A stretch of DNA of 64,000 nucleotides from Gleimia europaea ACS-120-V-Col10b (GTDB taxonomy: Bacteria; Actinomycetota; Actinomycetes; Actinomycetales; Actinomycetaceae). The stretch's first letter is position 1; each line of letters opens with the position of its first letter. This document shows positions 49,803 to 58,455 of this stretch, piece after piece. The position numbers were made by a program, and so were the translations under genes. The stretch spans positions 248,001 through 312,000 of the forward strand of contig NZ_KE150266.1 of the NCBI RefSeq assembly GCF_000411155.1, read 5' to 3'. The notes beneath the pieces are model-generated. The model worked only from the letters and a program-made list of their open reading frames with translations, made no database searches and was not told where the DNA came from.

Positions 49803-51242
49803 CTAGATTCCGCCACCAATCGAATAATCGACGTCATCACCAATAGTGTGGATACGAAGCGAGTTGGTTGAACCCGGGGTGCCCGGCGGCATGCCCGCAA
49901 CAATCACCAGCACATCACCGACATCAGCCAGCTGTGAAAGTCGCAGAACCTGATCTACCTGCCACACCATATCGTCTGTATGCTTAACTTCCGGCACCCG
50001 ATAGGTTTGAATACCCCAGCTGAGGGCCAGCTGATTGCGAGTGGTCTCTAGTGGCGTGAACGCCAGCATCGGAATCGGGGAACGCAAACGCGACATTTGA
50101 CGAGCCGTTGAACCCGACTGGGTGAAGTTCACCAAGAACTTCACGTCTAGACGCTCACCAATCTGGGCAGCCGCCTGGGTTAGAACCGAAGAGTTTGCAA
50201 CGTTGAATGCGCCGATCGGAGCGATACGCTCCCCGCCGTTTTCCTCAACGTTTTCAATAATGCGATCCATTGTGCGAACGGCCTCAATCGGGAAAGCCCC
50301 AATCGACGTCTCACCCGAAAGCATGACCGCGTCAGCACCGTCCAAGATAGCGTTAGCGCAGTCGGACGCCTCGGCACGGGTTGGCCGCGGATTCTTAATC
50401 ATCGAATCCATTACCTGCGTTGCCACAATTGCCGGTTTTGCGCGGCGACGAGCAAGCTCAATAGCACGCTTTTGCACCAGCGGGACCGTCTCTAGCGGCA
50501 CTTCAACACCCAAATCACCACGTGCGACCATAATGCCGTCAAACGCTTCCACGATCTCAAGTAGATGCTCAACCGCCTGCGGCTTCTCGATCTTGGCGAT
50601 TACGGGGCGGTAAATCCCAACCTCTTCCATGACCGCATGGACATCGTTAATGTCCTTCGCATCGCGCACAAAGGACAAGGCAATGAAATCAGCACCAATG
50701 TTAAGTGCCCAGCGGAGGTCTTCTTCATCCTTTTCCGTCAGCGCCGGCACGGATACGGCTACGCCCGGAAGGTTAATGCCCTTGTTGTTCGAAACATTAC
50801 CGGGAACCTCAACGCGAGTTTTCACGTCCGTATCGGTCACCTCAATGACTCGAACCGCCACGTTGCCATCGTCAATCAGCAGGCGGTCACCCGGGCGGCA
50901 GTCACCGGGCAAACCCGCAAACGTAGTGGAAACGAGTTCCTTCGTACCCGGCACGTCGCGGGTAGTGATGGTGAACGTGTCACCCACGTTTAAATAATGC
51001 GGGCCATCCGCAAAACGTCCCAAGCGGATTTTTGGGCCCTGCAAGTCAACGAGAACCGCGATCGCGCGACCAGAAGCACGAGCTGCCTTCCGCACGTTCT
51101 TGATCACGGCCTCGTGGCCTTCTACATCACCGTGGCTACGGTTAATACGGGCCACATCCATGCCGGCATCCACCAACGCTTGAATCTGATCAGGACTCTC
51201 TGTTGCCGGGCCAATAGTGCAAACAATCTTAGCTCTACGCAT
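49803..51242 (-). CDS. pyk: Pyruvate kinase
   Basis: A 479-residue enzyme. IVCTIGPATESPDQI, VDLQGPKIRLG, the active-site MVARGDLGVEVP and metal/substrate-binding TQVMDSMI and SGETSIGAFP are all present, followed by the C-terminal domain. Makes pyruvate and ATP from phosphoenolpyruvate. The start is 4 bases after the lgt stop, so it is part of trpC-lgt-pyk. Confidence 0.97.
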   Translation of the reverse strand: MRRAKIVCTIGPATESPDQIQALVDAGMDVARINRSHGDVEGHEAVIKNVRKAARASGRAIAVLVDLQGPKIRLGRFADGPHYLNVGDTFTITTRDVPGTKELVSTTFAGLPGDCRPGDRLLIDDGNVAVRVIEVTDTDVKTRVEVPGNVSNNKGINLPGVAVSVPALTEKDEEDLRWALNIGADFIALSFVRDAKDINDVHAVMEEVGIYRPVIAKIEKPQAVEHLLEIVEAFDGIMVARGDLGVEVPLETVPLVQKRAIELARRRAKPAIVATQVMDSMIKNPRPTRAEASDCANAILDGADAVMLSGETSIGAFPIEAVRTMDRIIENVEENGGERIAPIGAFNVANSSVLTQAAAQIGERLDVKFLVNFTQSGSTARQMSRLRSPIPMLAFTPLETTRNQLALSWGIQTYRVPEVKHTDDMVWQVDQVLRLSQLADVGDVLVIVAGMPPGTPGSTNSLRIHTIGDDVDYSIGGGI

Positions 51243-51246
51243 ATAA

Positions 51247-52104
51247 CTACTCTACGTTCTCCTCAGTGCGTTCGGGAGCTTCCACGCGAGTCGATGCTCC
51301 CCGTTTACCCGCTATTAAGAATCCAACAATCCCAATAATAATGATCACAAGTGCAGACCAGGCATTCAACCGCATACCCAGGAAAATCTTCGCCGGATCA
51401 ATGCGAAGATTCTCAATCCAGAACCTGCCGATCGCGTACAGGCTCAGGTACAAGAAAATCAGCTGGCCACCCTTGAACTTCAACTTCTTATCAAGGGCAA
51501 TAATGATAAAGGCCATCGTCAGGTTCCAGATCACCTCGTACAAGAACGTTGGGTGGAACAAAGTACCCGAAGCGTATCCGGCAGGCAGGTGACGATCGTC
51601 AATCTCCAAGCCCCACGGAAGCGTAGTTGGCTTTCCAAACAGCTCCTGGTTGAACCAGTTGCCAAACCGGCCCATCGCTTGGGCGATCAGCATCGTTGGG
51701 GCCACCGCGTCAGCAAATGGCCCCATCCGCTGGCCCGCCCGGTGCAGTGCGATAGCAGAACCGATCACGCCGCCAATAATGCCGCCCATGATCGCTATTC
51801 CGCCCTCCCAAATCCGGAAGATCTCAAGCCACTGACCATTCGGACCAAAATACTGGTATGGCGAAGTGATCACGTGGTACAGGCGAGCGCCCACGATTCC
51901 ACATGGGATTGCCCACAAAGCGACATCGTAAACCAGTTCTGGATCCCCGCCGCGCTCTTCATAACGCTTCTTCGTCAGCAAAACTGCTACAACCATGGCG
52001 CAGGCAATAATGATTCCGTACGCGCGAAGAGGAACCGGCCCCAAATACCAAACGCCCTGAGGCGGTGATGGTATTGAAGCCGGTAGCAGGGAAATAACAC
52101 TCAT
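51247..52104 (-). CDS. lgt: Prolipoprotein diacylglyceryl transferase
   Basis: A 285-residue membrane enzyme with about seven hydrophobic segments. YGIIIACAMVVAV near the start, GGIAIMGGIIGG, and the family motif GRFGNWFNQELFGKPT are present. It adds the diacylglyceryl group to lipobox Cys. In actinobacteria it commonly follows trpA; here it follows trpC. Confidence 0.95.
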   Translation of the reverse strand: MSVISLLPASIPSPPQGVWYLGPVPLRAYGIIIACAMVVAVLLTKKRYEERGGDPELVYDVALWAIPCGIVGARLYHVITSPYQYFGPNGQWLEIFRIWEGGIAIMGGIIGGVIGSAIALHRAGQRMGPFADAVAPTMLIAQAMGRFGNWFNQELFGKPTTLPWGLEIDDRHLPAGYASGTLFHPTFLYEVIWNLTMAFIIIALDKKLKFKGGQLIFLYLSLYAIGRFWIENLRIDPAKIFLGMRLNAWSALVIIIIGIVGFLIAGKRGASTRVEAPERTEENVE

Positions 52105-52150
52105 GGGTATAAGTTTATCCAGAACCTACCCCGATACGTAGTTGAGAACC

Positions 52151-53017
52151 TCAGTGCGCCTGATAAAGCTCAACCTGACGCTCATGAATACCCTGCTGAA
52201 TGCGCTTCTTTCGATCAGCAAGCAACGCGGGATGCTGGGCTGCGGATACCATTTCGGCCACCAACGCCCGCGGATCACTAGCCGAAACCAGGGACTTACC
52301 TACCAGCACTGAATCTGCGCCCGCCCTCGCGTACACAAAAACATCCCGCGGATCACGCACACCAGATTGGGCAACCGCGATCACATCGGAGGGAATCACA
52401 TCGACGATCTCATCAAAATTCGAGCGGTCAATCTTCAAATTGTGCAGATTACGCGCGTTCACCCCAATCGCTTTTGCGCCTGCATCTAGAGCCCGAACCG
52501 CCTCAACCCGCGAATCTACTTCCACCAGCGCCGACATGCCCAAAGACTCGATGCGCTCAATGAAGCCTCTCAAATGAGGCTGATCTAACAGAGCCGCGAA
52601 TAAAAGAACCATGTCGGCACCGTAGGCCCGCGATTCGTGGATCTGGTAGGGAGAAATAATGTAATCCTTGCGCAGTATCGGCAAATCAATAGCGCGCCTA
52701 ACCGCCTGCAAGTCAGCTAATGAACCATCAAAATGACGGTTCTCCGTGACACAGGCGACCATAGTCGCTCCCCCATCCACGTACTGACGCGCCAATGCGC
52801 CAGGGTCTGGGATCGGAGCAATATAACCATCGCGCAAGTTACGACGCTTAATCTCTGCCATAATCGTCACCGCGCCGGGACCTTTCAAAGCGCCAAGAGC
52901 GTCACGCGGCGACTGCGCCTGCAAAGCACGACGCTTCATATCTTCCAAACTGACGCGCTGCTCGCGATGGGCAAGTTCTGCGCGGACATCGGCAAGCACA
53001 GATTCTAGGACGCTCAT
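52151..53017 (-). CDS. trpC: Indole-3-glycerol phosphate synthase homologue (TrpC), diverged
   Basis: A 288-residue TIM barrel clearly of the TrpC family (LRKDYIISPYQIHESRAYGADM; GVNARNL). Catalytic K57, K117, E166 and N187 are kept, but the phosphate-binding SPS motif after K57 reads NLR (residues 60-62), and the usual ESG near the end is QSG (217-219). trpE, trpB and trpA are not adjacent. ATG at 53017 has AGGAGG 5 nt upstream. Activity as a tryptophan enzyme is uncertain; a changed substrate is possible. Confidence 0.8.
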   Translation of the reverse strand: MSVLESVLADVRAELAHREQRVSLEDMKRRALQAQSPRDALGALKGPGAVTIMAEIKRRNLRDGYIAPIPDPGALARQYVDGGATMVACVTENRHFDGSLADLQAVRRAIDLPILRKDYIISPYQIHESRAYGADMVLLFAALLDQPHLRGFIERIESLGMSALVEVDSRVEAVRALDAGAKAIGVNARNLHNLKIDRSNFDEIVDVIPSDVIAVAQSGVRDPRDVFVYARAGADSVLVGKSLVSASDPRALVAEMVSAAQHPALLADRKKRIQQGIHERQVELYQAH

Positions 53018-53071
53018 GGTCTCCTCCTTCCCACAAAGAGTGTCGCAAACAGTGGGACTGATCACCAAATC

Positions 53072-53088
53072 TGTTTAATCAGTAAACA
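53072..53088. promoter_or_regulatory. Inverted repeat upstream of trpC
   Basis: TGTTTA ATCAG TAAACA, a perfect 6+6 repeat between the hisI terminator and trpC; possible operator. Confidence 0.4.
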
Positions 53089-53098
53089 CATATTTGAC

Positions 53099-53134
53099 TG
53101 GAAAGGCGGGCAGGACCCAAACCCTGCCCGCCTT
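53099..53134 (-). terminator. Intrinsic terminator of the trmI-to-hisI operon
   Basis: A 12-bp perfect stem (53103-53114 with 53123-53134), followed on the minus strand by TTTCC. It separates hisI from trpC. Confidence 0.85.
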
Positions 53135-53157
53135 CAATGAACATATAGGAGCGTGAT

Positions 53158-53526
53158 TTAACCTGGAACGGCCGGCAACTGCCCGCCCTCAAGAAAGCAT
53201 GATCGCTTTCCTGTATGGCACGCGGCACCAACCTGATCGACTTCAACCAAGAGGGCGTCTCCATCGCAGTCAATGCTCACGCGCTTTACAAACTGGAAGT
53301 GCCCAGACGTGTCGCCCTTTCGCCAATACTCACTGCGAGAGCGCGACCAGAACGTCACTCTGCCTTGCGTGAGCGTTCGATGCAAAGCCTCATCGTTCAT
53401 CCACCCGACCATAAGAACTTCACGCGTGTCGAACTGCTGGATAACAGCGGCAAATAAACCGTTCTCGTCCCGCTTCAACCTGGTTTTTATGACCGGATCA
53501 AGCTGCGAGTGTGATGGTGCCTTCAC
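53158..53526 (-). CDS. hisI: Phosphoribosyl-AMP cyclohydrolase
   Basis: A 122-residue enzyme of the histidine pathway. [29 protein letters not shown] and the metal-binding [12 protein letters not shown] and SC motifs are complete. It is not fused to HisE. Follows hisF by 6 bases. Confidence 0.95.
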   Translation of the reverse strand: MKAPSHSQLDPVIKTRLKRDENGLFAAVIQQFDTREVLMVGWMNDEALHRTLTQGRVTFWSRSRSEYWRKGDTSGHFQFVKRVSIDCDGDALLVEVDQVGAACHTGKRSCFLEGGQLPAVPG

Positions 53527-53532
53527 TTGAAT

Positions 53533-54312
53533 CTAAAACTCTCCGCAAACCTTGAAGCCAGCGTCGGCGAGGCCCCTCTTCACCTGCGCGATCGAGACCT
53601 TACCGAAATGGAACACCGACGCTGCCAGCACGGCGTTAGCACCGGCGCGAGCAGCCTGCACAAAGTGCTCCACTTCGCCCGCACCACCAGAAGCGGTAAT
53701 CGGCACATCCACTGCCTCACGAATCGCGCGCAGTAGATCCAAGTCAAAGCCGGTTTGTACGCCGTCCGCGTCCATGGAAGTCAGAAGGATCTCACCAATC
53801 CCTCGCGCCGTAGCGTCCTTTGCCCATCCCACCGCATCAATACCGGTGGACTTTGACCCACCGTGCGTAGTTACTTCGTAGCCAGAAGGGGTAGAAACAC
53901 CGTTCGCGCAACGACGCGCATCCAAGGCAAGAATGATCTTCTCAGAGCCAAAACGCTCCGCCAGCTCATCCAAGACATCCGGACGATCAATCGCAGCTGA
54001 GTTCACCGAAACCTTATCTACTCCGGCGTCGAACAGGCGCTGCGCGTCCTCCACGTTACGGATTCCCCCGCCCACCGCAAACGGGATTGAGACCAGGCCG
54101 GCAACCTTGGCTACCAACTCAACCATTGTGTCGCGACCCTCGGTGGTGGCCGAAATGTCAAGGAACGTCAGCTCATCGGCACCTGCCTCAACATAAGCTG
54201 AAGCAAGCTGCGCGGGGTCACCAGCATCCTTCAGATGAACAAAATTGACGCCCTTCACCACGCGCCCATTCTTAACGTCCAGACACGGAATAACTTTAAT
54301 GAAGTCGTTCAT
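53533..54312 (-). CDS. hisF: Imidazole glycerol phosphate synthase subunit HisF
   Basis: A 259-residue TIM barrel with catalytic Asp11 region in [17 protein letters not shown] and a second Asp in ILALDARR, and GGGIRN and [11 protein letters not shown] phosphate loops. It forms the histidine synthase with HisH, which is not in this window. Overlaps the FKBP-like gene by 4 bases (ATGA). Confidence 0.95.
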   Translation of the reverse strand: MNDFIKVIPCLDVKNGRVVKGVNFVHLKDAGDPAQLASAYVEAGADELTFLDISATTEGRDTMVELVAKVAGLVSIPFAVGGGIRNVEDAQRLFDAGVDKVSVNSAAIDRPDVLDELAERFGSEKIILALDARRCANGVSTPSGYEVTTHGGSKSTGIDAVGWAKDATARGIGEILLTSMDADGVQTGFDLDLLRAIREAVDVPITASGGAGEVEHFVQAARAGANAVLAASVFHFGKVSIAQVKRGLADAGFKVCGEF

Positions 54313-55316
54313 GAGGTGACCTCCTCTGATTTTGTAGTTGACGGCGTAAGTGTACCGCCTTCACCCTCCGCCGCGATAATGTCTATCACCATCGTGACAG
54401 TGCCATCACCCAGCGCTAACTCCGGTGGAATCGTGAGGGCAATGCGCGAACCCACCCGCTGATCGGTAAGAGCAACCCTCACCCCCGGCATCGCTTCGGC
54501 CAAATTAATGGCTTTTGGAATGCCCTTCCACCAAGTTGAATCCGCCACCACGGAATCGCTCCAGTCAGCGCGTACAAATTGGACGAGAACGCTGTCTGTA
54601 TTTTTGACCTGAATTCCATCGCCGCGTACCAGCATTTGGACTTTCAAATCATCTGGCGGCGCACCCGGCTCATGCGAAATGTTTGGGCCGGTGTCGGTCA
54701 TCGTCACCTTCAGAGGACTGTCCTGCCCCTCCACTACTTCCCCAGAGGCAGCCGAATGGAGCACATCCACCACATTCACTTCTGTTCCCACATCGCTCCC
54801 GCGCGAAACCGGGCGAACGAAGAGTACGCGCGAGCCTTCGGGCTTGCCCACAACACCGGCCAAGAGTGCCTCGTCAAAAGAATCTGGCGAAGCCAAGCCC
54901 ACTTGAACGGACGGGCGACCCGAGTCATTCACCGCCTTTCCCGTTGCCCCATCGAAGGACCAGATCGCGACGATAAGCGGGGAATCAGGAGTTATTTCCC
55001 GGCCCGTTCCCTGCTCTAACAACTCCACTTTTTCTGCCGAAACAGACACGCCGCCAGACACAGAAACCGTGGGAATACGCCCAACTGTTCCCGACACCGA
55101 AATCTTGTCGCGCCACGTCTGCGCCGATTCGGCATCCTCATCCGCACGGTAGTGCCGCACAATGAAAATGGTGGCTACGATCACAAGCAGGAACAAGACG
55201 CCAAGAGCCTCGCGCCAATAGCGCAATACGCGCCGATGTAACTTATTTCGCTGCTGTATTCGAGACGGTAACTGCTCCGGCGCGCTCGCTGCCTCTTCAG
55301 CTTGATTTTTACTCAT
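54309..55316 (-). CDS. Membrane-anchored FKBP-type peptidyl-prolyl isomerase-like protein
   Basis: A 335-residue protein. An N-terminal cytoplasmic part with a membrane segment ([16 protein letters not shown], about residues 39-54), then an extracellular part with two weak FKBP-like repeats ([14 protein letters not shown] and [18 protein letters not shown]; later [14 protein letters not shown] and [17 protein letters not shown]). FKBP-like proteins often sit directly downstream of pafA in actinobacteria. Catalytic residues are not well conserved, so chaperone activity rather than isomerase is possible. Overlaps pafA by 4 bases. Confidence 0.8.
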   Translation of the reverse strand: MSKNQAEEAASAPEQLPSRIQQRNKLHRRVLRYWREALGVLFLLVIVATIFIVRHYRADEDAESAQTWRDKISVSGTVGRIPTVSVSGGVSVSAEKVELLEQGTGREITPDSPLIVAIWSFDGATGKAVNDSGRPSVQVGLASPDSFDEALLAGVVGKPEGSRVLFVRPVSRGSDVGTEVNVVDVLHSAASGEVVEGQDSPLKVTMTDTGPNISHEPGAPPDDLKVQMLVRGDGIQVKNTDSVLVQFVRADWSDSVVADSTWWKGIPKAINLAEAMPGVRVALTDQRVGSRIALTIPPELALGDGTVTMVIDIIAAEGEGGTLTPSTTKSEEVTS

Positions 55317-56701
55317 GCGAAACTCGCTAACCCAGTGTCCTGCTCGGCAATCAACTCCAGAATCCTATCCGCGTCCCTATCGGCAACGGCGAACGGATCA
55401 GACAAAACCACGTGAGGCGCTCGATGATCATCCAAACGCAGGTGGATCCAGTCCACCCCGAGCTGCCGTCCCGCATCCTCGGCTGCCGCAATCACGTGGC
55501 CGCGAATATGCGCGCGTGTAGTGGCCGGAGGAACCGTCTTAGCTCTTTGAACGTCTGTCGGATCCGTGAGGCGAATCATCTGGCCAGATTCTTCCAAACG
55601 CTGTCTAAAACCGGCAGTGACGTCGTGATAGGCAAGCTCGAGGCGAGCCACGCGCGGATCATCAAGAGAGCAGTTAGAGCGCTCCATGAACCGGGTGAAC
55701 AAGCGCTCCTTGATTGCCCAGTCTAGTTCCGTGGCAACGCCGCTGTGATCGCCTGACTCTACCGCATCTAACGCGCGATCCCACAGGTCCAACATGGCCA
55801 AAGTGAGCGGGGCGTCGTCCTGCACATCAACTACTGCCAGCGCCCGGCGCTTCAGCTCACGCTGAACTTCGACCACGCTCATCTTCTTGCCGTTAGTCAG
55901 CTCCACCTCGATATTGGAGCCCAACTCGTAGTCAATCTGAGCGATCACCGCCATCGGATCTTTCAGCGCCAAGTCCGCGATGTGCACGCCCGCCTCAACC
56001 GCGGACAAAATGAGGTCCGTCATCACGACTTTTACTGCAGTTGAACTTTCCGCAACATTCGTATCGCCCACGATCACGTGCATGCGCCGATATTCGCCAG
56101 GATCGGCAAGCGGCTCATCTCGCGTATTAATGATCGGGCGGGAATTCGTAGTGGCCGCAGATACGGGGTCATCCATAAATCGAGCACGCGGCGAATACCC
56201 CAGGCGCGGCTTTCCCTCCCGATGCACGTGCCCCGCACCCGTCACAATCTGCCTCGTCACAAAAAACGACACCAACGCATCAGCCACGTCCCGAAAGTTA
56301 CGGTTACGGCGTAGCAAATAGTTCTCATGACAACCAAAAGAGTTTCCGGCGGCGTCCTCATTCGTGGAAAATAAGTGAATACGACCGCTAATTCCGCGTT
56401 GCACCAGTTCCTGATTTGTGAGGTTCGCAAACTCGGCGAACAGGGATTCACCTGCACGAACCTGCAGCAGTAGATCTTCCACGTTGTCGCACTCCGCAGT
56501 GGCATACTCTGGATGCGCGCCGACATCCAAATACAGCCTGCCCCCATTGCGCCAAAACACGTTTGTTGAACGTCCGGCCTTAATCAGCGGCTCGAACAGT
56601 AGATGCGCGGCCTCCTCCGCCGACAGCGGAAAATCACCACCGCCAGTGGGAGCGCACGTAATGCCGTACTCGGTCTCAATCCCGAAAATTCTGCGATTCA
56701 A
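55313..56701 (-). CDS. pafA: Pup ligase PafA
   Basis: A 462-residue ligase that attaches Pup to lysines of target proteins. RRIFGIETEYGITC at the N-terminus, YLDVGAHPEYATAECD with the catalytic Asp, and HENYLLRRN and GAGHVHREG follow the PafA pattern. It starts with TTG at 56701, 21 bases after the pup stop, with only a moderate ribosome-binding site. Confidence 0.95.
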   Translation of the reverse strand: MNRRIFGIETEYGITCAPTGGGDFPLSAEEAAHLLFEPLIKAGRSTNVFWRNGGRLYLDVGAHPEYATAECDNVEDLLLQVRAGESLFAEFANLTNQELVQRGISGRIHLFSTNEDAAGNSFGCHENYLLRRNRNFRDVADALVSFFVTRQIVTGAGHVHREGKPRLGYSPRARFMDDPVSAATTNSRPIINTRDEPLADPGEYRRMHVIVGDTNVAESSTAVKVVMTDLILSAVEAGVHIADLALKDPMAVIAQIDYELGSNIEVELTNGKKMSVVEVQRELKRRALAVVDVQDDAPLTLAMLDLWDRALDAVESGDHSGVATELDWAIKERLFTRFMERSNCSLDDPRVARLELAYHDVTAGFRQRLEESGQMIRLTDPTDVQRAKTVPPATTRAHIRGHVIAAAEDAGRQLGVDWIHLRLDDHRAPHVVLSDPFAVADRDADRILELIAEQDTGLASFA

Positions 56702-56722
56702 AACAGCACCAGCCGATCCGGT

Positions 56723-56896
56723 CTACTCGCCACCCTTTTGCACAAAACCCTGCACAAACTTCTGTGCGTCCGCCTCTAGAACCGAATCGATTTCATCCAA
56801 GAGGTCATCAATGCTGGCTCCCTGAGCCTGCACCTGGCCGGCCTCGAAAATCTCATCGTCATTACTTCCGCCTGCCGGCGCGAACTTTTGTGCCAT
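56723..56896 (-). CDS. pup: Prokaryotic ubiquitin-like protein Pup
   Basis: A 57-residue protein: MAQKF at the N-terminus, a central acidic helical part (IDDLLDEIDSVLEADA) that binds the ARC coiled coil, and C-terminal FVQKGGE. It ends in Glu, so Dop need not deamidate it before ligation, unlike mycobacterial Pup, which ends in Gln. Lies 2 bases after dop and 21 before pafA. Confidence 0.95.
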   Translation of the reverse strand: MAQKFAPAGGSNDDEIFEAGQVQAQGASIDDLLDEIDSVLEADAQKFVQGFVQKGGE

Positions 56897-56898
56897 GA

Positions 56899-58455
56899 CT
56901 ATTCCTTTCCTCCATCAAATAAACCGATAAGAGCATGAGCTCCCTCATCCAACGCGCACATCAAATCCTGATCGCCGGCCTGATTCGGATCCGGCAGCGG
57001 AATCCGCACCAACCGATCCTGGCCCGGCTGATCTACCACCAGTGACGTCCAAGACGCCTTAACCACCTCTGGAACCAAACTAATCGCCTTGCCCCGCACC
57101 CGCGCCCGCGTATCCTCAGGGGGCTCAGTCAGAGCGCGAGCAACCTCATCGGGTGCAAACAGCCGGCGCACTCGGCCCGCTCGATCCAGCGCCGCCACGA
57201 GGGACTTGCTCGGGCGCAGATCCGCCCACTGCAGATCCATCGCGCGAAGGCGCGGATCATCCCACGCAACGCCCAGTCGTTGGCGTTGGCGCTCAAACAG
57301 CAAGTACTTCCCCACCCACTCGACGTCAGCGGCCACGCTCGCCAAATCGGTTTCTAAGCCACCCAGCACCCGCTCCCACTCCTGGCAGATTGCCTCATCA
57401 GCCTCGTCAAGTTGAAGATGTGTGCGCACAAAATGCAGATACTTGCGCTGTAGCTGCGGCGCGGTCACGGCCTCTCCCGACCGCAAACGAATCAGCCGGG
57501 TCATCGACACGTCGTGGGAAACGTCCCACGCGGTCTGCACATCATCTTGATCCAGCGCCAGCGAATCAATGCTGAGATCCAAGTCGCCCTCGAGTGCGCG
57601 AAGCACCAAAGACGTGGTGCCAAGGCGCAAATACGTTGACATGTCGAACTGATTTGCGTCCCCATTAATCACGTGAAAACGCCGGAACTGGTGATGGTCA
57701 GCGTGGGGCTCGTCGCGAGTGTTCACGATTGGACGATTAAACGTGGTTTCAAGACCAACCGAGTTCTCCACAAAATCTGCGCGTGCAGAAATCTGGAAAC
57801 CGGGCTGGAGCGAATGCTGGCCCAGGCCCACGCGTCCCGACCCGCAAATCACTGGACGCGTCACCAGGAACGGAATCATCGCGCGTGTGATGTCATCAAA
57901 ATCGACCTCGCGGCTCACCTGATAGTTCTCGTGAGTGCCATAAGCCGCACCCTTGCCATCCGTGTTGTTCTTATACAAGACCAAATCCGTGCCCGCCTTC
58001 GCGCATACCTCCATCACGCGCGTTGCCAGCAAATCTCCCGCCCGGTCAAAAAGCACCGCGTCCAACGCCGACGCCGTCTCGGGACTTGAGTACTCCGGAT
58101 GTGCATGATCTACATAGAATCGGGCGCCATTTGAAAGCACTACGGAAGTTGCACGCTGCATGTACCGCTCGTACTCGCCCGGGCGATCCTCAAAGCTCAC
58201 GCCCCCGGGCGGCGCCAACCGGTAGGGATCATCTGTGAGCATCGAGGGGTGCGCCGCCGCCCGCTGCAATCTATATCCGCGTGCATCATTTAGTGGATCC
58301 TCCCCCGAATAGTCCCAGCGCACTACCTCGCCAATGGAAACCGAACCGGCGTATTCTTCAACAGCGGTAGCCGAAAGTACCACCGGATTGGCCGCCGGAT
58401 CGTTAGCATCCGTAATGCCAAACTCGGTTTCCGTTCCCAAAACCCGCCTAGTCAT
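56899..58455 (-). CDS. dop: Depupylase/deamidase Dop
   Basis: A 518-residue PafA relative: RRVLGTETEFGITDA, FYVDHAHPEYSSPE (catalytic Asp) and YKNNTDGKGAAYGTHENY. Dop removes Pup from substrates. ATG at 58455 is chosen because the family begins there (MTRRVLG) and it overlaps the ARC stop by 8 bases; an upstream ATG at 58500 would extend into ARC. Confidence 0.94.
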   Translation of the reverse strand: MTRRVLGTETEFGITDANDPAANPVVLSATAVEEYAGSVSIGEVVRWDYSGEDPLNDARGYRLQRAAAHPSMLTDDPYRLAPPGGVSFEDRPGEYERYMQRATSVVLSNGARFYVDHAHPEYSSPETASALDAVLFDRAGDLLATRVMEVCAKAGTDLVLYKNNTDGKGAAYGTHENYQVSREVDFDDITRAMIPFLVTRPVICGSGRVGLGQHSLQPGFQISARADFVENSVGLETTFNRPIVNTRDEPHADHHQFRRFHVINGDANQFDMSTYLRLGTTSLVLRALEGDLDLSIDSLALDQDDVQTAWDVSHDVSMTRLIRLRSGEAVTAPQLQRKYLHFVRTHLQLDEADEAICQEWERVLGGLETDLASVAADVEWVGKYLLFERQRQRLGVAWDDPRLRAMDLQWADLRPSKSLVAALDRAGRVRRLFAPDEVARALTEPPEDTRARVRGKAISLVPEVVKASWTSLVVDQPGQDRLVRIPLPDPNQAGDQDLMCALDEGAHALIGLFDGGKE

